Assembly: GCA_016704305.1 (NCBI GenBank) | Contig: JADJAL010000059.1 | Coordinates: 1 to 64,000, forward strand | DNA: 64,000 nt | Origin: Haliea sp. | GTDB taxonomy: Bacteria; Pseudomonadota; Gammaproteobacteria; Pseudomonadales; Halieaceae | Direction: 5' to 3' | In this document: positions 46,836-54,499 of the stretch, in pieces | Position numbering within the stretch: position 1 is the stretch's first letter | Layout of the letters: each line of letters opens with the position of its first letter | Made by a program: the position numbers and the translations under genes | The notes under the pieces: generated by a model | The model's input: the letters and a program-made list of their open reading frames with translations, nothing else | What the model was told of the DNA's origin: nothing | Database searches by the model: none

Positions 46836-46970
46836 TTACGCTGCCGCAATCTGTCTAACGAAATCTTCAATGCCAATCTGTTCGGGATACTGCGTAGAGC
46901 CTTGCTGCACAGCGTTGAGCGCCATGCCAAACAGAATTCTCCCTAATTCATCGGTGATGGCCACACACAT
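46836..46970 (-). CDS. Short ORF, probable 3' fragment of a lost gene
   Basis: 44 residues: ATG 46970, then CVAITDELGRILFGMALNAV and a second half ending GIEDFVRQIAAA. It has normal protein-like composition and lies between two groups of palindromic repeats, one of which ends six bases before its start. No family recognised. It may be the tail of a gene cut by repeat insertion, or a small gene of its own. Confidence 0.35.
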   Translation of the reverse strand: MCVAITDELGRILFGMALNAVQQGSTQYPEQIGIEDFVRQIAAA

Positions 46971-46975
46971 CGGGA

Positions 46976-47000
46976 AATCAAGAACTCTGACCCCTTGATT
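46976..47000 (-). repeat. 25-bp palindromic repeat, inverted copy
   Basis: Perfect copy on the opposite strand to those at 46721-46768, ending 18 bases from the stop of the FHA gene. It may act as its terminator. Confidence 0.8.
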
Positions 47001-47018
47001 GCGGCGCTACACGTTAGC

Positions 47019-47963
47019 TCACTGTTGCAGCTTGCCGAAGGCGTCGCTCACGTCCTCAAAATACGCCTGTGTCGTCTGGCCATCGGTCACAATGAGCGGC
47101 GGGGGCAGCAATATCTCGGAATACACCGGCTCGTACTCGAATTCCTCGTCATCCCACGGGTAGTAGACGCCGTAGATCACGCCCAGCAGCAGCGACGTTG
47201 CGATGAACGAGGCCAACAAAGGCCGCTGCACATTGGTGGCGATCATAAAGTTGAGTCGAAACAGGACGAGCAGTGCGATGGCGTAGATCGCCCAACTGAA
47301 AAACTCCTCGACGGCGGCATTGAACGAGTAGAACGCGATGTAATTCGAGATCATGGCGAGAGCTGTCATCAGCAATGAAAAGCCGCTGACAATAATCAAC
47401 TGCAACCCGAAGTGATGCTGTTGCCGAAGAATACGACCGGCAATGGCCCACAGCCCAGCCCACACCACGCAGATCAGCGCGGAGAACAGCACCACGTAGA
47501 CCTGCTCCAGCCACTTGAGATTAGTGGACGAGTAGAAAAAGTTGATGGCCAGATCGACCAGGCTGACGCCAATCAGCGCCAGCACAGGCAGGAAAGTTCC
47601 GTGGTTCTCGAGCGCGCGCAAGTTCGACACCATCAATTTGCGCGTCGGCTCCACCGCGTGGTCGACGGGGAATACATGCAGCTTTGTCCTGCCCACCGTG
47701 ATCTCATCGCCGGGATTCACGGGGCAGCTGCTCTCGGTGACGCGCTGCTTGTTGAGAAACACAGGGTTGACCTGTTCCCTAACGGCAAAGAACCACTGCT
47801 GGCCTTCCCTGCGGAAATGCAGTTGATACGGGGCAACATGCGGATCAGTCAGTATCAGGTCGTTGTCATAGGCGCGGCCCACACGCAGGCTGTCGCCGTT
47901 ACTGCGCACGGTTTCGGCGACGCGGCCGTGCCGGGCTTCTACCTGCAGGACTATTGCTTCCAT
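47019..47963 (-). CDS. FHA-domain membrane protein
   Basis: 314 residues. Residues of about 20-100 are a forkhead-associated domain: SLRVGRAYDNDLILTDPHVA (G-R plus the conserved phospho-binding loop, with H in place of the usual S), YQLHFRREGQQWFF, and PGDEITVGRTKLHVF. FHA domains bind phosphothreonine peptides. From residue 125 on, five to six membrane segments follow (FLPVLALIGVSLVDLAINFF, VVLFSALICVVWAGLWAIAG, LQLIIVSGFSLLMTALAMIS and others), and the tail is acidic (PWDDEEFEYEPVYSE). It overlaps the upstream protease gene by 13 bases, so they are co-translated. It likely anchors a phospho-dependent complex at the inner membrane. Confidence 0.8.
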   Translation of the reverse strand: MEAIVLQVEARHGRVAETVRSNGDSLRVGRAYDNDLILTDPHVAPYQLHFRREGQQWFFAVREQVNPVFLNKQRVTESSCPVNPGDEITVGRTKLHVFPVDHAVEPTRKLMVSNLRALENHGTFLPVLALIGVSLVDLAINFFYSSTNLKWLEQVYVVLFSALICVVWAGLWAIAGRILRQQHHFGLQLIIVSGFSLLMTALAMISNYIAFYSFNAAVEEFFSWAIYAIALLVLFRLNFMIATNVQRPLLASFIATSLLLGVIYGVYYPWDDEEFEYEPVYSEILLPPPLIVTDGQTTQAYFEDVSDAFGKLQQ

Positions 47964-49246
47964 TTGACAGTCTCCGCAATGTATTGAAAGACTGCTACGG
48001 CTTTCTCGGCGCTGATGCCGCTGGCGCTGACGGTCACCACCGCGGCGCGGTCGGCGAAATCCATTGACACCATCGTCATGGATGCGTCAAACAACCCCTT
48101 GTACTTTTTGTAGGCGCGCATGCAGGTGGAGACCTTCCACCGATGATCGTTTATCCGCACCAGGTCATCCTCGCAGGCGAATTTGTCCACCTGCTCCTTG
48201 TCGTTGGTATTGCCGAACGATGGATGCGCGAACTGCTCCTGTAGCAGGGTGTAGAACTGGAACCTGTTCAGCTCGCTGGTGTTGATCAGCTCGAAGTCGT
48301 ACTGGAAGGCGCCTATGTAAAGCTGCTGGGTAACGAAGATGTTGTCTTCGGCCCTGCAGTGCTGGTGGGCGGAGGTGTATTTCTCGTCTTCATCCTCCTC
48401 GTCAACGCTGTGGCCCCAGCAGCGCAGCGATTCGGCCAACCTGTCCGGGATCACCAGCGCGCCCAGTGCTTTTTCCCTTGGCGGCTGGCTGATGAGTGAC
48501 TGGTAGAAGCTGTTTTGCTCGTCGAGGAGCGCATTGCGAATGCGCTCGGCGTGATCGGTGACCTCAGCGCCAGTTGCGTGCTCCGCCAACAGTGCGCGCA
48601 GATGCTCAACCGGCACCAGGAAGCTCATCTGCTCTTCGCCCCTTGAGACATTGATGCCCATGACTTTGCCCGAGGAGTCCAGCGCCGGGCCGCCGCTCAT
48701 GCCTGCATTCAGCGAGCCGGAGAACAGGATCTTGCGATAGCGGGAATTCTCGACAAGGCCGTTGTAGGTGCCCTCGATAATCGACATGCCGAGGTCCAGC
48801 GGGTTGCCCATCGAGTAGATGCGATCGCCCTTCACCAACTCGCCCGTGGCGAGCTCCAGGTAGGTTTCCGACGGCTGGTCGGTCTTCAGCAGCGCGAGGT
48901 CATGCACCACGTCGGTCAGCAGCAGCGTTACCGGGTGCACTTCCCCGTCGCTGCGAATGTATTCAAGGCGATACTTGCGGGGCTCGTGGACGAAGGCCGA
49001 CACCACGTGGAAATTGGTGCCGATGAGCCCGTCGGCCGAGACCTGGAAGCCCGAGCCTATGCTGTACTTGTCGCCCGACGCGACATCGATGACGCGAATC
49101 TGGTACACCGCCTGCTTGCCGCGCTCAAACAGGGAACTCGCCGTATTGACCTGGGCGACGGTTTGCATGGCCGCTCCGAGCAGCGATGCTATCAGCAGCG
49201 GTATGGCGATCAGGCGATGCATTCTCTTCCCATTTTCAAATTCCAT
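47951..49246 (-). CDS. Exported trypsin-like serine protease
   Basis: 431 residues if started at ATG 49246; ATG 49222 (MHRLIAIPLLIASLLGAAMQ) is the other option and gives a clean signal peptide. The protease domain covers residues of about 40-230. The triad is His in GLIGTNFHVVSAF, Asp in VVHDLALLKTDQP, and Ser in NAGMSGGPALDSSGKVMGIN. This is a DegP-like S1 fold without a PDZ domain. The C-terminal 200 residues are a separate conserved-looking domain with four Cys (LRCWGHSV, HQHCRAED, FACEDDL, STCMRAY), perhaps disulfide-bonded. It is periplasmic and is encoded directly upstream of the FHA membrane protein. Confidence 0.85.
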   Translation of the reverse strand: MEFENGKRMHRLIAIPLLIASLLGAAMQTVAQVNTASSLFERGKQAVYQIRVIDVASGDKYSIGSGFQVSADGLIGTNFHVVSAFVHEPRKYRLEYIRSDGEVHPVTLLLTDVVHDLALLKTDQPSETYLELATGELVKGDRIYSMGNPLDLGMSIIEGTYNGLVENSRYRKILFSGSLNAGMSGGPALDSSGKVMGINVSRGEEQMSFLVPVEHLRALLAEHATGAEVTDHAERIRNALLDEQNSFYQSLISQPPREKALGALVIPDRLAESLRCWGHSVDEEDEDEKYTSAHQHCRAEDNIFVTQQLYIGAFQYDFELINTSELNRFQFYTLLQEQFAHPSFGNTNDKEQVDKFACEDDLVRINDHRWKVSTCMRAYKKYKGLFDASMTMVSMDFADRAAVVTVSASGISAEKAVAVFQYIAETVKWKQ

Positions 49247-49252
49247 AAACCC

Positions 49253-49305
49253 GATCAAGGGGTCAGAGTTCTTGATTTCGAATCAAGAACTCTGACCCCT
49301 TGATT
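49253..49305. repeat. Inverted pair of 25-bp palindromic repeats
   Basis: Copy 49253-49277 on the + strand and copy 49281-49305 on the - strand are separated by three bases, so they form one long hairpin of about 25 bp. The pair touches the 5' end of the protease gene and probably carries or disrupts its promoter. The direct repeat copy B follows four bases later. Confidence 0.85.
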
Positions 49306-49309
49306 CGGA

Positions 49310-49373
49310 GGTGCGGCGCCAACGGCGCGGCGCTACTATAAATCATTATGGGTATTGGGCTATATGCAAAAAG
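49310..49373 (+). repeat. 64-bp direct repeat, copy B
   Basis: Second copy of the repeat at 46483-46546 (61 of 64 positions). It ends six bases before the stop codon of the 2OG-Fe(II) oxygenase gene. Confidence 0.85.
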
Positions 49374-49379
49374 CGGGCG

Positions 49380-50045
49380 TCAGGTGAAGCGATGACAGGC
49401 AGGACATTGCACCTTGATCCAGTCATTGGTTTGGTCAATACGCTCTTTATCCAACCTGTACCAGATAACCAGGTTTTTTCGACACCCCGACTCGATCTCA
49501 GTAACAAAGTGTCGTTGGCTGCCCAAGTGGAGCAAAGCGTCGCCACGATCAAACGTGAAAACAATTGGAGGGCGATCCGAAACGTCGTCCACGTGGCTCT
49601 GGCATCGACTGCCGGTGAAAACCAGTTCAGCCCCTCGGGCATCGTTATGCAAACAGATATTCAGGGTTAAATGGCTGGCGTCGACATGCAGAGATAGATC
49701 TCTGTTCCCTTCATTGCCATAAACCGTTAGAAATGCATGATGATCGCAAAACTTATAATGTGGCAAGCCGCTGAACAAGTTGATAACAGTGCGCTTTAGC
49801 GCTTTATCAACCAACGCGCCTGCCCATTTGGACAAATTTTCATCCTCCAGAACAATACCGTAGTCTTGCATGCTATTGGGCTGGCCATAATTGCCGCTCA
49901 GCGATGCGCCCTGGTTTTCAATCGCTTCCAATATGCGATCGCACTGATCTGGATTGAACAGGGAGGTAGCAAACGCATGTGGCGCGATCTTCCGCCAGTG
50001 CGTGTTCTCAGGGAGATGGTCTTTCAAGATGTTGGATTGCGACAC
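49380..50045 (-). CDS. 2-oxoglutarate-Fe(II) oxygenase
   Basis: 221 residues with the jelly-roll dioxygenase pattern. The iron triad is His-x-Asp in RDLSLHVDASHLTLNICLH and a distal His in DALLHLGSQRHFVTEIESG. The 2-oxoglutarate-binding Arg is probably in the CRKNLVIWYRLDKER segment. The middle part GRCQSHVDDV-like region (ELVFTGSRCQSHVDD) is usual for prolyl/lysyl hydroxylase-type members. The N-terminus FATSLFNPDQCDRILEAIEN fits the family start. It hydroxylates a protein side chain or small molecule; the target is unknown. It stands alone beside the repeat patch. Confidence 0.8.
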   Translation of the reverse strand: MSQSNILKDHLPENTHWRKIAPHAFATSLFNPDQCDRILEAIENQGASLSGNYGQPNSMQDYGIVLEDENLSKWAGALVDKALKRTVINLFSGLPHYKFCDHHAFLTVYGNEGNRDLSLHVDASHLTLNICLHNDARGAELVFTGSRCQSHVDDVSDRPPIVFTFDRGDALLHLGSQRHFVTEIESGCRKNLVIWYRLDKERIDQTNDWIKVQCPACHRFT

Positions 50046-50215
50046 AAGGATTGGCTGCCAAGGTTGATAGTGTGTTGTAGCTCCTGATTACGTCAAAAGC
50101 TGTGATTTGGACCATGAAATAATCCGTTTATGGCGACCCAAAATTCACCACAATGTTGTACCTGGCTTATGTCCGCATTGAACAAAATTCTCTGCGGGGT
50201 TAGCGGCCGGCCTCG

Positions 50216-50312
50216 TCCATCCAACACAGTGCTTTTGCGGGAGACATTCAACAGCCCGTCCTGGGGAACTTTATGGCCTCTCGATCTCGTCTGACGACAC
50301 TCGCTGCGGGCC
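50216..50312 (+). pseudogene. Duplicated 5' end of the D,D-carboxypeptidase gene
   Basis: 97 bases nearly identical (about 91 matches) to 51595-51691: 57 bases of leader plus the first 13-14 codons (MASRSRLTTLAAG). The copy breaks off exactly where palindromic repeats begin, leaving a 28-codon dead frame. It marks a duplication or deletion event joined at the repeat. Confidence 0.85.
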
Positions 50313-50313
50313 C

Positions 50314-50395
50314 GAATCAAGGGGTCAGAGTTCTTGATTCGGATCGAGAGACCCCTTGATTCGACCCTTGATCAAGAACTCTGACCCCTTGATTC
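50314..50395. repeat. Cluster of three palindromic repeats
   Basis: A full + copy at 50314-50340, a partial minus-strand copy at 50343-50362 and a full minus copy at 50370-50395. The outer copies are inverted and can pair into a large hairpin. Confidence 0.85.
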
Positions 50396-50529
50396 GGTTC
50401 AAGCGCGGTTGACTATTTTTACGGGGATGGGAATAACCGCTTTCGCCCAAAGGCGGACTATTGGTTTAACATAGCTTGAGGATACGCATTCGACTCACAG
50501 CGCGAGTTTGACCACAGAGGAAAACATCC

Positions 50530-51183
50530 ATGCGATCATCGCCAAGAGCCCTGTGTTACTTTGGGTTGATAGCGCCAATCTGGCTGATAATCGGCGTAAC
50601 GTACTCTGGAATGATCTATCCCGGCTTTAACCATATAGACCAAGCCATGAGCGAGCTGCATGCAGTAGGCAGCCCGATTGAAAAGATCGTCCCGTTCATC
50701 AATCACTATCCACTGTCAATTTTGGTTGCTGGTTTCGGTTTTTACGTGATGTCTTATTTCAGCAATCGCGCTGCAAAGGTTTCCGGGTTGCTGATTCTTC
50801 TACATGGCGTTGCCACGTTTTCGGCGGGTTTCTTCCCCTGTGATGTTGGCTGCGTTCCGGAAACGCCTTCTGCGAGCCATGTAGTGCATGGCATATCGGG
50901 ACTGGTGGTGCTACTCACCCTCCTGATCGCTCCGGCAATATGGGCATTCATTTCAACGCGTGAATTGCAGATAGTCTGGTTCGGTTGGCTTTCGGCGGCA
51001 GTGTTTCTGGCGCAGATGCTGATGATGTTTCCCACGGTTGAGGCCATTACCACCGGCGAAAAATTCGGGTTGCATCAACGGCTGGCTTACAGCGTCCCGC
51101 TTATCTGGTTATTTGTGTTCGCTCTCGCACTGGTCCGCGATAGCAGGACTCCGCTCGACGTGGACGTACAGCTCCAATATTGA
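50530..51183 (+). CDS. DUF998 membrane protein
   Basis: 217 residues with six hydrophobic segments: ALCYFGLIAPIWLIIGVTYS, then PLSILVAGFGFYVMSYFS, VSGLLILLHGVATFSAGFFP, VVHGISGLVVLLTLLIAPAI, WFGWLSAAVFLAQMLMMFPT and LAYSVPLIWLFVFALALV. The family signature is the FSAGFFPCDVGCVPETPSAS loop, followed by H-x2-H. Inner-membrane protein of unknown function. ATG 50530 follows GAGGAAAA. It lies between the two copies of the 97-bp duplication. Confidence 0.8.
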   Translation: MRSSPRALCYFGLIAPIWLIIGVTYSGMIYPGFNHIDQAMSELHAVGSPIEKIVPFINHYPLSILVAGFGFYVMSYFSNRAAKVSGLLILLHGVATFSAGFFPCDVGCVPETPSASHVVHGISGLVVLLTLLIAPAIWAFISTRELQIVWFGWLSAAVFLAQMLMMFPTVEAITTGEKFGLHQRLAYSVPLIWLFVFALALVRDSRTPLDVDVQLQY

Positions 51184-51286
51184 AACCAAGCTTCGAGCTC
51201 AACGGTAAAATGGCTTTGACAATCATTTCCTGAGCGGCCTACGATTCCTGGCCATATTTTGAAACACATCGCAGAGGCAATCGATC

Positions 51287-51574
51287 ATGAGTAAGCGAGA
51301 TATCGGTGCTGAGATATTGGACGGCATTAGAGAAATTCAGCAGTACAAAAAGGCAGTATTCAATTGAAAACCACGGAGCTTTCGGCGCCATCGCCACCAC
51401 AGGTAATCCGTTCAAAGCTCAAAAATGTCGCAATCAGCATTTGCAGGGTTGCTGGGCGTTAGTATGCGTACGCTACAGGACTGGGAACAAGGTCGTCGCG
51501 AGCCGCAGGGCCCGGCGGTGGCTCTGCTGCGTATTGCGGAACAACACTCGGAAACCTTCACACAACTTCACTAA
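51287..51574 (+). CDS. HigA-like XRE-family antitoxin/regulator (two compensating frameshifts)
   Basis: 95 residues after correction: MSKRDIGAEILDGIREIQQY, then (shifted) LKTTELSAPSPPQVIRSKLK, and in the first frame again MSQSAFAGLLGVSMRTLQDW and EQGRREPQGPAVALLRIAEQ. This is the MqsA/HigA-type helix-turn-helix antitoxin. The A run at 51347-51351 is one short and the A run at 51422-51426 is one long, so the net length stays in frame and the stop TAA 51572-51574 is right. Two opposite homopolymer errors explain it. No toxin gene is recognisable in the 100 bases upstream, so it is an orphan. Confidence 0.75.
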
Positions 51575-51651
51575 CCGTGTAACCAAGGTATATTTCCATC
51601 CAACACAGTGCTTTTGCGGGAGACAATCAACAGCCCGCCCGGGGAAACTTT

Positions 51652-52872
51652 ATGGCCTCTCGATCTCGCCTTACGACACTCGCTGCGGGCCTCGCCCTCA
51701 TGGTGAGTTCGGCCTGCCTTGTCGGTGCACCGGTTTACGCAGCGGATCTGGCCGCCGAGGCGCGTCGGCTCGTGGGCGTGGAGCAGGGTGTGCAGGTAGA
51801 GACAGCGGACGGTCGGGTGCTCGTCTCCGAAGCGGGCGCGCGCGCCGTCCATCCCGCCTCGGTCTCGAAGCTCCCGACGACCCTCGCCCTACTGCGTGAA
51901 CTCGGCCCGGATTACCGCTTCGAAACGCGCTTCCTCGCGAGTGGCCCAATCCAGTCGGGTGCCATCGCAGGGCCGCTCGTCGTCCGCGCCAACGGCGATC
52001 CGTATTTTGTCGACGAAAATGCGCTCCTCGTGCTGAACGCGTTTCGCGAACTCGGGCTCAGCGCGGTGAAGGGAGACCTGGTGGTCGAGGGCCAGCTGCT
52101 GTTCAACTGGAAGGCCGACACGGTCGCCCCGCGTCTGCGCCACGCCTTCGAAGGCGGTATCGCAGCGGCCGCCTGGCAGGCTGTCAGCGCCTCACTGAAC
52201 ACCACCGAGGCCAGTGCCGGGATGCCCCGCCTGCAATTTGCGCAGCCACTCGGCAATGCCGCACGCCCCGAGACGCTGCTCGTCACCCACCAATCCCAGC
52301 CGCTGCGCTACATGCTGAAGGCGCTGAATGGCTACTCGAATAACATCTTCGCGCCCTTCGCGAAATCGGCTGGTGGAATCGACGCTGTCCAGCAGCGGAT
52401 ACGCGAGATGCTGCCGCCTGGTTATCGCGATGAGCTCGTGTTGGGCGACGGCGCCGGTGCCCACGGAGCGAATCGCATGAGCCCGCGCGCGACGGTCGCG
52501 ATCCTCCGCGCACTCCAGTCGGAACTCGCGGACCACGGTCTCGACCTCACGAGTGTGATGCCAGTCGCCGGCATCGACGAGGGCACGCTGAAGAAGCGTC
52601 TCGCCGGGCCGAACGGCGAGGGCCTTGTCGTGGCAAAAACGGGCACCTACGGCGACTATGGCGCGTGTGCGCTCACCGGGGCGCTGCGGACACAGAATGG
52701 GCTCGTCTACTTCGCGATCCTGAATCACGGGGTCCCGGTCGAGGAAGCGCGCCGGCGCCAGGATGCCTACGTCCGCGTCTTGATGGCCGAGTTGGGCGCG
52801 CTCCCGTGGGACTATCAGCGCGACAATACTCCCGCATTCAAACGCGCAGAGGTCACGGTCGCCGGCGGCTAG
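51652..52872 (+). CDS. D-alanyl-D-alanine carboxypeptidase/endopeptidase (PBP4/S13 type)
   Basis: 406 residues. Signal peptide MASRSRLTTLAAGLALMVSS with cleavage near VYAADL. Penicillin-binding motifs are complete: S-x-x-K in AVHPASVSKLPTTLALL, S-x-N in LNGYSNNIFAPFAK, and K-T-G in VVAKTGTYGDYGACALTG. The spacing without the large insert domain gives a shorter protein than E. coli DacB. It trims or opens peptidoglycan cross-links in the periplasm. ATG 51652 follows GGGGAAACTTT. Its leader and first codons are duplicated at 50216-50312. Confidence 0.9.
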   Translation: MASRSRLTTLAAGLALMVSSACLVGAPVYAADLAAEARRLVGVEQGVQVETADGRVLVSEAGARAVHPASVSKLPTTLALLRELGPDYRFETRFLASGPIQSGAIAGPLVVRANGDPYFVDENALLVLNAFRELGLSAVKGDLVVEGQLLFNWKADTVAPRLRHAFEGGIAAAAWQAVSASLNTTEASAGMPRLQFAQPLGNAARPETLLVTHQSQPLRYMLKALNGYSNNIFAPFAKSAGGIDAVQQRIREMLPPGYRDELVLGDGAGAHGANRMSPRATVAILRALQSELADHGLDLTSVMPVAGIDEGTLKKRLAGPNGEGLVVAKTGTYGDYGACALTGALRTQNGLVYFAILNHGVPVEEARRRQDAYVRVLMAELGALPWDYQRDNTPAFKRAEVTVAGG

Positions 52873-52979
52873 CAGCCCCTCGACGCCCGATGAATGCGAG
52901 CCGCTAACAACCTCCCCGTGCGCATGCACTGAAATACAGAGCTGCGCCGAAAATACTGCACGGGAAGGAGGGGATCACA

Positions 52980-53819
52980 GTGACGCAATACCAGGGAAAA
53001 ACCGTAGTGATCACGGGCGCCGCTTCGGGCTTGGGCGCGGCAATGGCCGATGTGTTTGCCGCTGCGGGTGCGCGGCTTGCACTGCTCGATATCGACGGTG
53101 AACGCGCGCAAGCAAAGGCGTCCGTACTGCGTGACGCGGGCGTGGATGTGCTGGCGTTGCCGGTGGACGTGGCAAACAAGGCATCGTTGGCCGCCGTTGC
53201 CGAGGCCGTCCAAAACCGTTTTGGCAGCTGTGACGTGCTGTGCGCCAATGTGGGCGTGCAGCAATTTGGCGCCATCGACACACTGACGGACGAGGACTGG
53301 GCCTGGGTGCTGTCGGTAAACGTCGCCGGCGTGATCAATACCGTCGCCTGCTTCCTGCCGCTGCTGCGCAAGGCGAGCGGGGAGCGGCATATCGTGCTCA
53401 CCGCATCGGCCAGCTATTTCACGCCGGGCGTGCGCATGGCGGCCTACGTCACATCGAAGTATGCCGTCGTGGGTTACGGCGAGGTATTGCGGCAGGAGTT
53501 GGCGGAGGAGGACATCAATGTCGCGTTGCTGTTCCCGGCGGGCATGGCGACGCGGCACTTGCAGAGCAGCGTCGCCGCGCGTCCGGCGGAGCTCGGCGAA
53601 TCCAGGCTGCAGCGCGCGGACATCGACGCGATGATGGCAAGCGCCGATATGACGCAGGAGAATCACGTTGCCACCGCAGAGCATGCCGTGCGCAACCTGC
53701 TCAGTGAATTGCAGGAAAAGCATCCGTACATCATCACCCACGGTGCGTACAAAACGCAGGTGGAAAAGCGGCAGCGCAGCGTGCTCGACGCGTTCGACCG
53801 CATGCTGGCTAACCCCTGA
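52980..53819 (+). CDS. Short-chain dehydrogenase/reductase
   Basis: 279 residues, GTG start at 52980 with GAAGGAGGGG at 52964-52973. Cofactor site TVVITGAASGLGAAMA, acidic Asp in LLDIDGER (NAD preference), the CANVGVQQFGAI strand (N-x-G), and the active site IVLTASASYFTPGVRMAAYV with TSKYAVVGYGE (Ser, Tyr, Lys). The C-terminal extension, YIITHGAYKTQVEKRQRSVL, resembles the group found beside flavin monooxygenases and P450s in alicyclic or steroid degradation. Substrate unknown. Confidence 0.9.
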   Translation: MTQYQGKTVVITGAASGLGAAMADVFAAAGARLALLDIDGERAQAKASVLRDAGVDVLALPVDVANKASLAAVAEAVQNRFGSCDVLCANVGVQQFGAIDTLTDEDWAWVLSVNVAGVINTVACFLPLLRKASGERHIVLTASASYFTPGVRMAAYVTSKYAVVGYGEVLRQELAEEDINVALLFPAGMATRHLQSSVAARPAELGESRLQRADIDAMMASADMTQENHVATAEHAVRNLLSELQEKHPYIITHGAYKTQVEKRQRSVLDAFDRMLANP

Positions 53820-53886
53820 TTCCCGGAGTGTCTTTCGCAGAGGGTGGTGACGTACAATGCGAGCAACTTCAGCGCAGGGAACTGAC

Positions 53887-54309
53887 ATGACTTCCAATAC
53901 TTTCCGTTCATCACTCGCCGCACTGTCACTCGGGCTTGCGCTTTGCAATCCGTCTTTGGCGGGGGACTGGGTGGTGTTCCATGCCGCACCGGAAGCGAGT
54001 CTCTATACCGATCCCTCGACTGTGCAAAAGGAAGGCGACAGCGCAAAAATGACGGTGATGATCGACTACGCGCAACCGCAAATGGACAAAACCGGTAAAC
54101 AGGTGTTATCCGACAAGGTGCACTACCTGTACAACTGCAAGGAAAAAACACTCTCTATCATCGGTACATCAGCCTACGCGGGACACATGGGTAGTGGCGA
54201 ACTGATCAATGAAAATCCCGATCCGCCGCAGGTGACGCCAGTCGAAGCACAGACGCTGGCCGAGGACATGTGGAAACACGCCTGTGGGTTTGCGGCTGCT
54301 ACCCAGTAA
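53887..54309 (+). CDS. Small secreted protein, surface-adhesin-E-like
   Basis: 140 residues from ATG 53887; signal peptide ending at NPSLAGDW. The mature part opens DWVVFHAAPEASLYTDPSTV and has KMTVMIDYAQPQ, then SDKVHYLYNCKEKTLSIIGT, the pattern of the small beta-barrel surface-adhesin-E/DUF family common in proteobacteria. It ends with LAEDMWKHACGFA; the two Cys could form a disulfide. Function unknown. The last 11 bases overlap the convergent ferredoxin gene. Confidence 0.7.
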   Translation: MTSNTFRSSLAALSLGLALCNPSLAGDWVVFHAAPEASLYTDPSTVQKEGDSAKMTVMIDYAQPQMDKTGKQVLSDKVHYLYNCKEKTLSIIGTSAYAGHMGSGELINENPDPPQVTPVEAQTLAEDMWKHACGFAAATQ

Positions 54310-54499
54310 CATCGCTGACGGAAATCGCGTTCGATGGGCACTGGCTGGCCGCCTTGCGCACCGCATCTTCGAGTTCCGGTGGTACATCGCTGACCAGCAC
54401 GATGGCGTAGCCGTCGTCGTGCAGTTCGAACACCTCGGGGCAGAGCCCGAGGCAAACTCCGAAACCGGCGCATATCCCGGCGTCGAGATGGACTTTCAT
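54299..54499 (-). CDS. Single-cluster ferredoxin ([3Fe-4S]/[4Fe-4S]), P450 partner type
   Basis: 66 residues: MKVHLDAGICAGFGVCLGLC with ligand pattern C-x5-C-x3-C, then PEVFELHDDGYAIV and the last ligand in AASQCPSNAIS. One Cys of the usual C-x2-C-x2-C is replaced, the mark of P450-associated [3Fe-4S] ferredoxins. The start ATG overlaps the P450 stop (ATGA), so the two are coupled. It passes electrons to that P450. Confidence 0.9.
   Translation of the reverse strand: MKVHLDAGICAGFGVCLGLCPEVFELHDDGYAIVLVSDVPPELEDAVRKAASQCPSNAISVSDVTG

Larger units (their letters stand above)
50046..50529. other. Intergenic, 484 bases, built of repeats
   Basis: Contains the 97-bp duplicate of the carboxypeptidase gene head (50216-50312) and a run of palindromic repeats (50314-50395). 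The remaining sequence shows no gene. The last 60 bases include the leader of the DUF998 gene. Confidence 0.7.

Noticed and set aside
46483..49373. Composite transposon reading of the repeat-bracketed segment
   Set aside because: No transposase or integrase gene and no short target-site duplication were seen, so only a cassette-like arrangement is claimed.
46721..50395. Palindromic repeats as a CRISPR array
   Set aside because: Copies occur in both orientations with irregular spacing, and no cas gene is present.
52869..53948. Minus-strand open frame of 359 codons opposite the SDR gene
   Set aside because: Composition is His/Arg-rich without any motif, while the plus strand carries a complete SDR with ribosome site.
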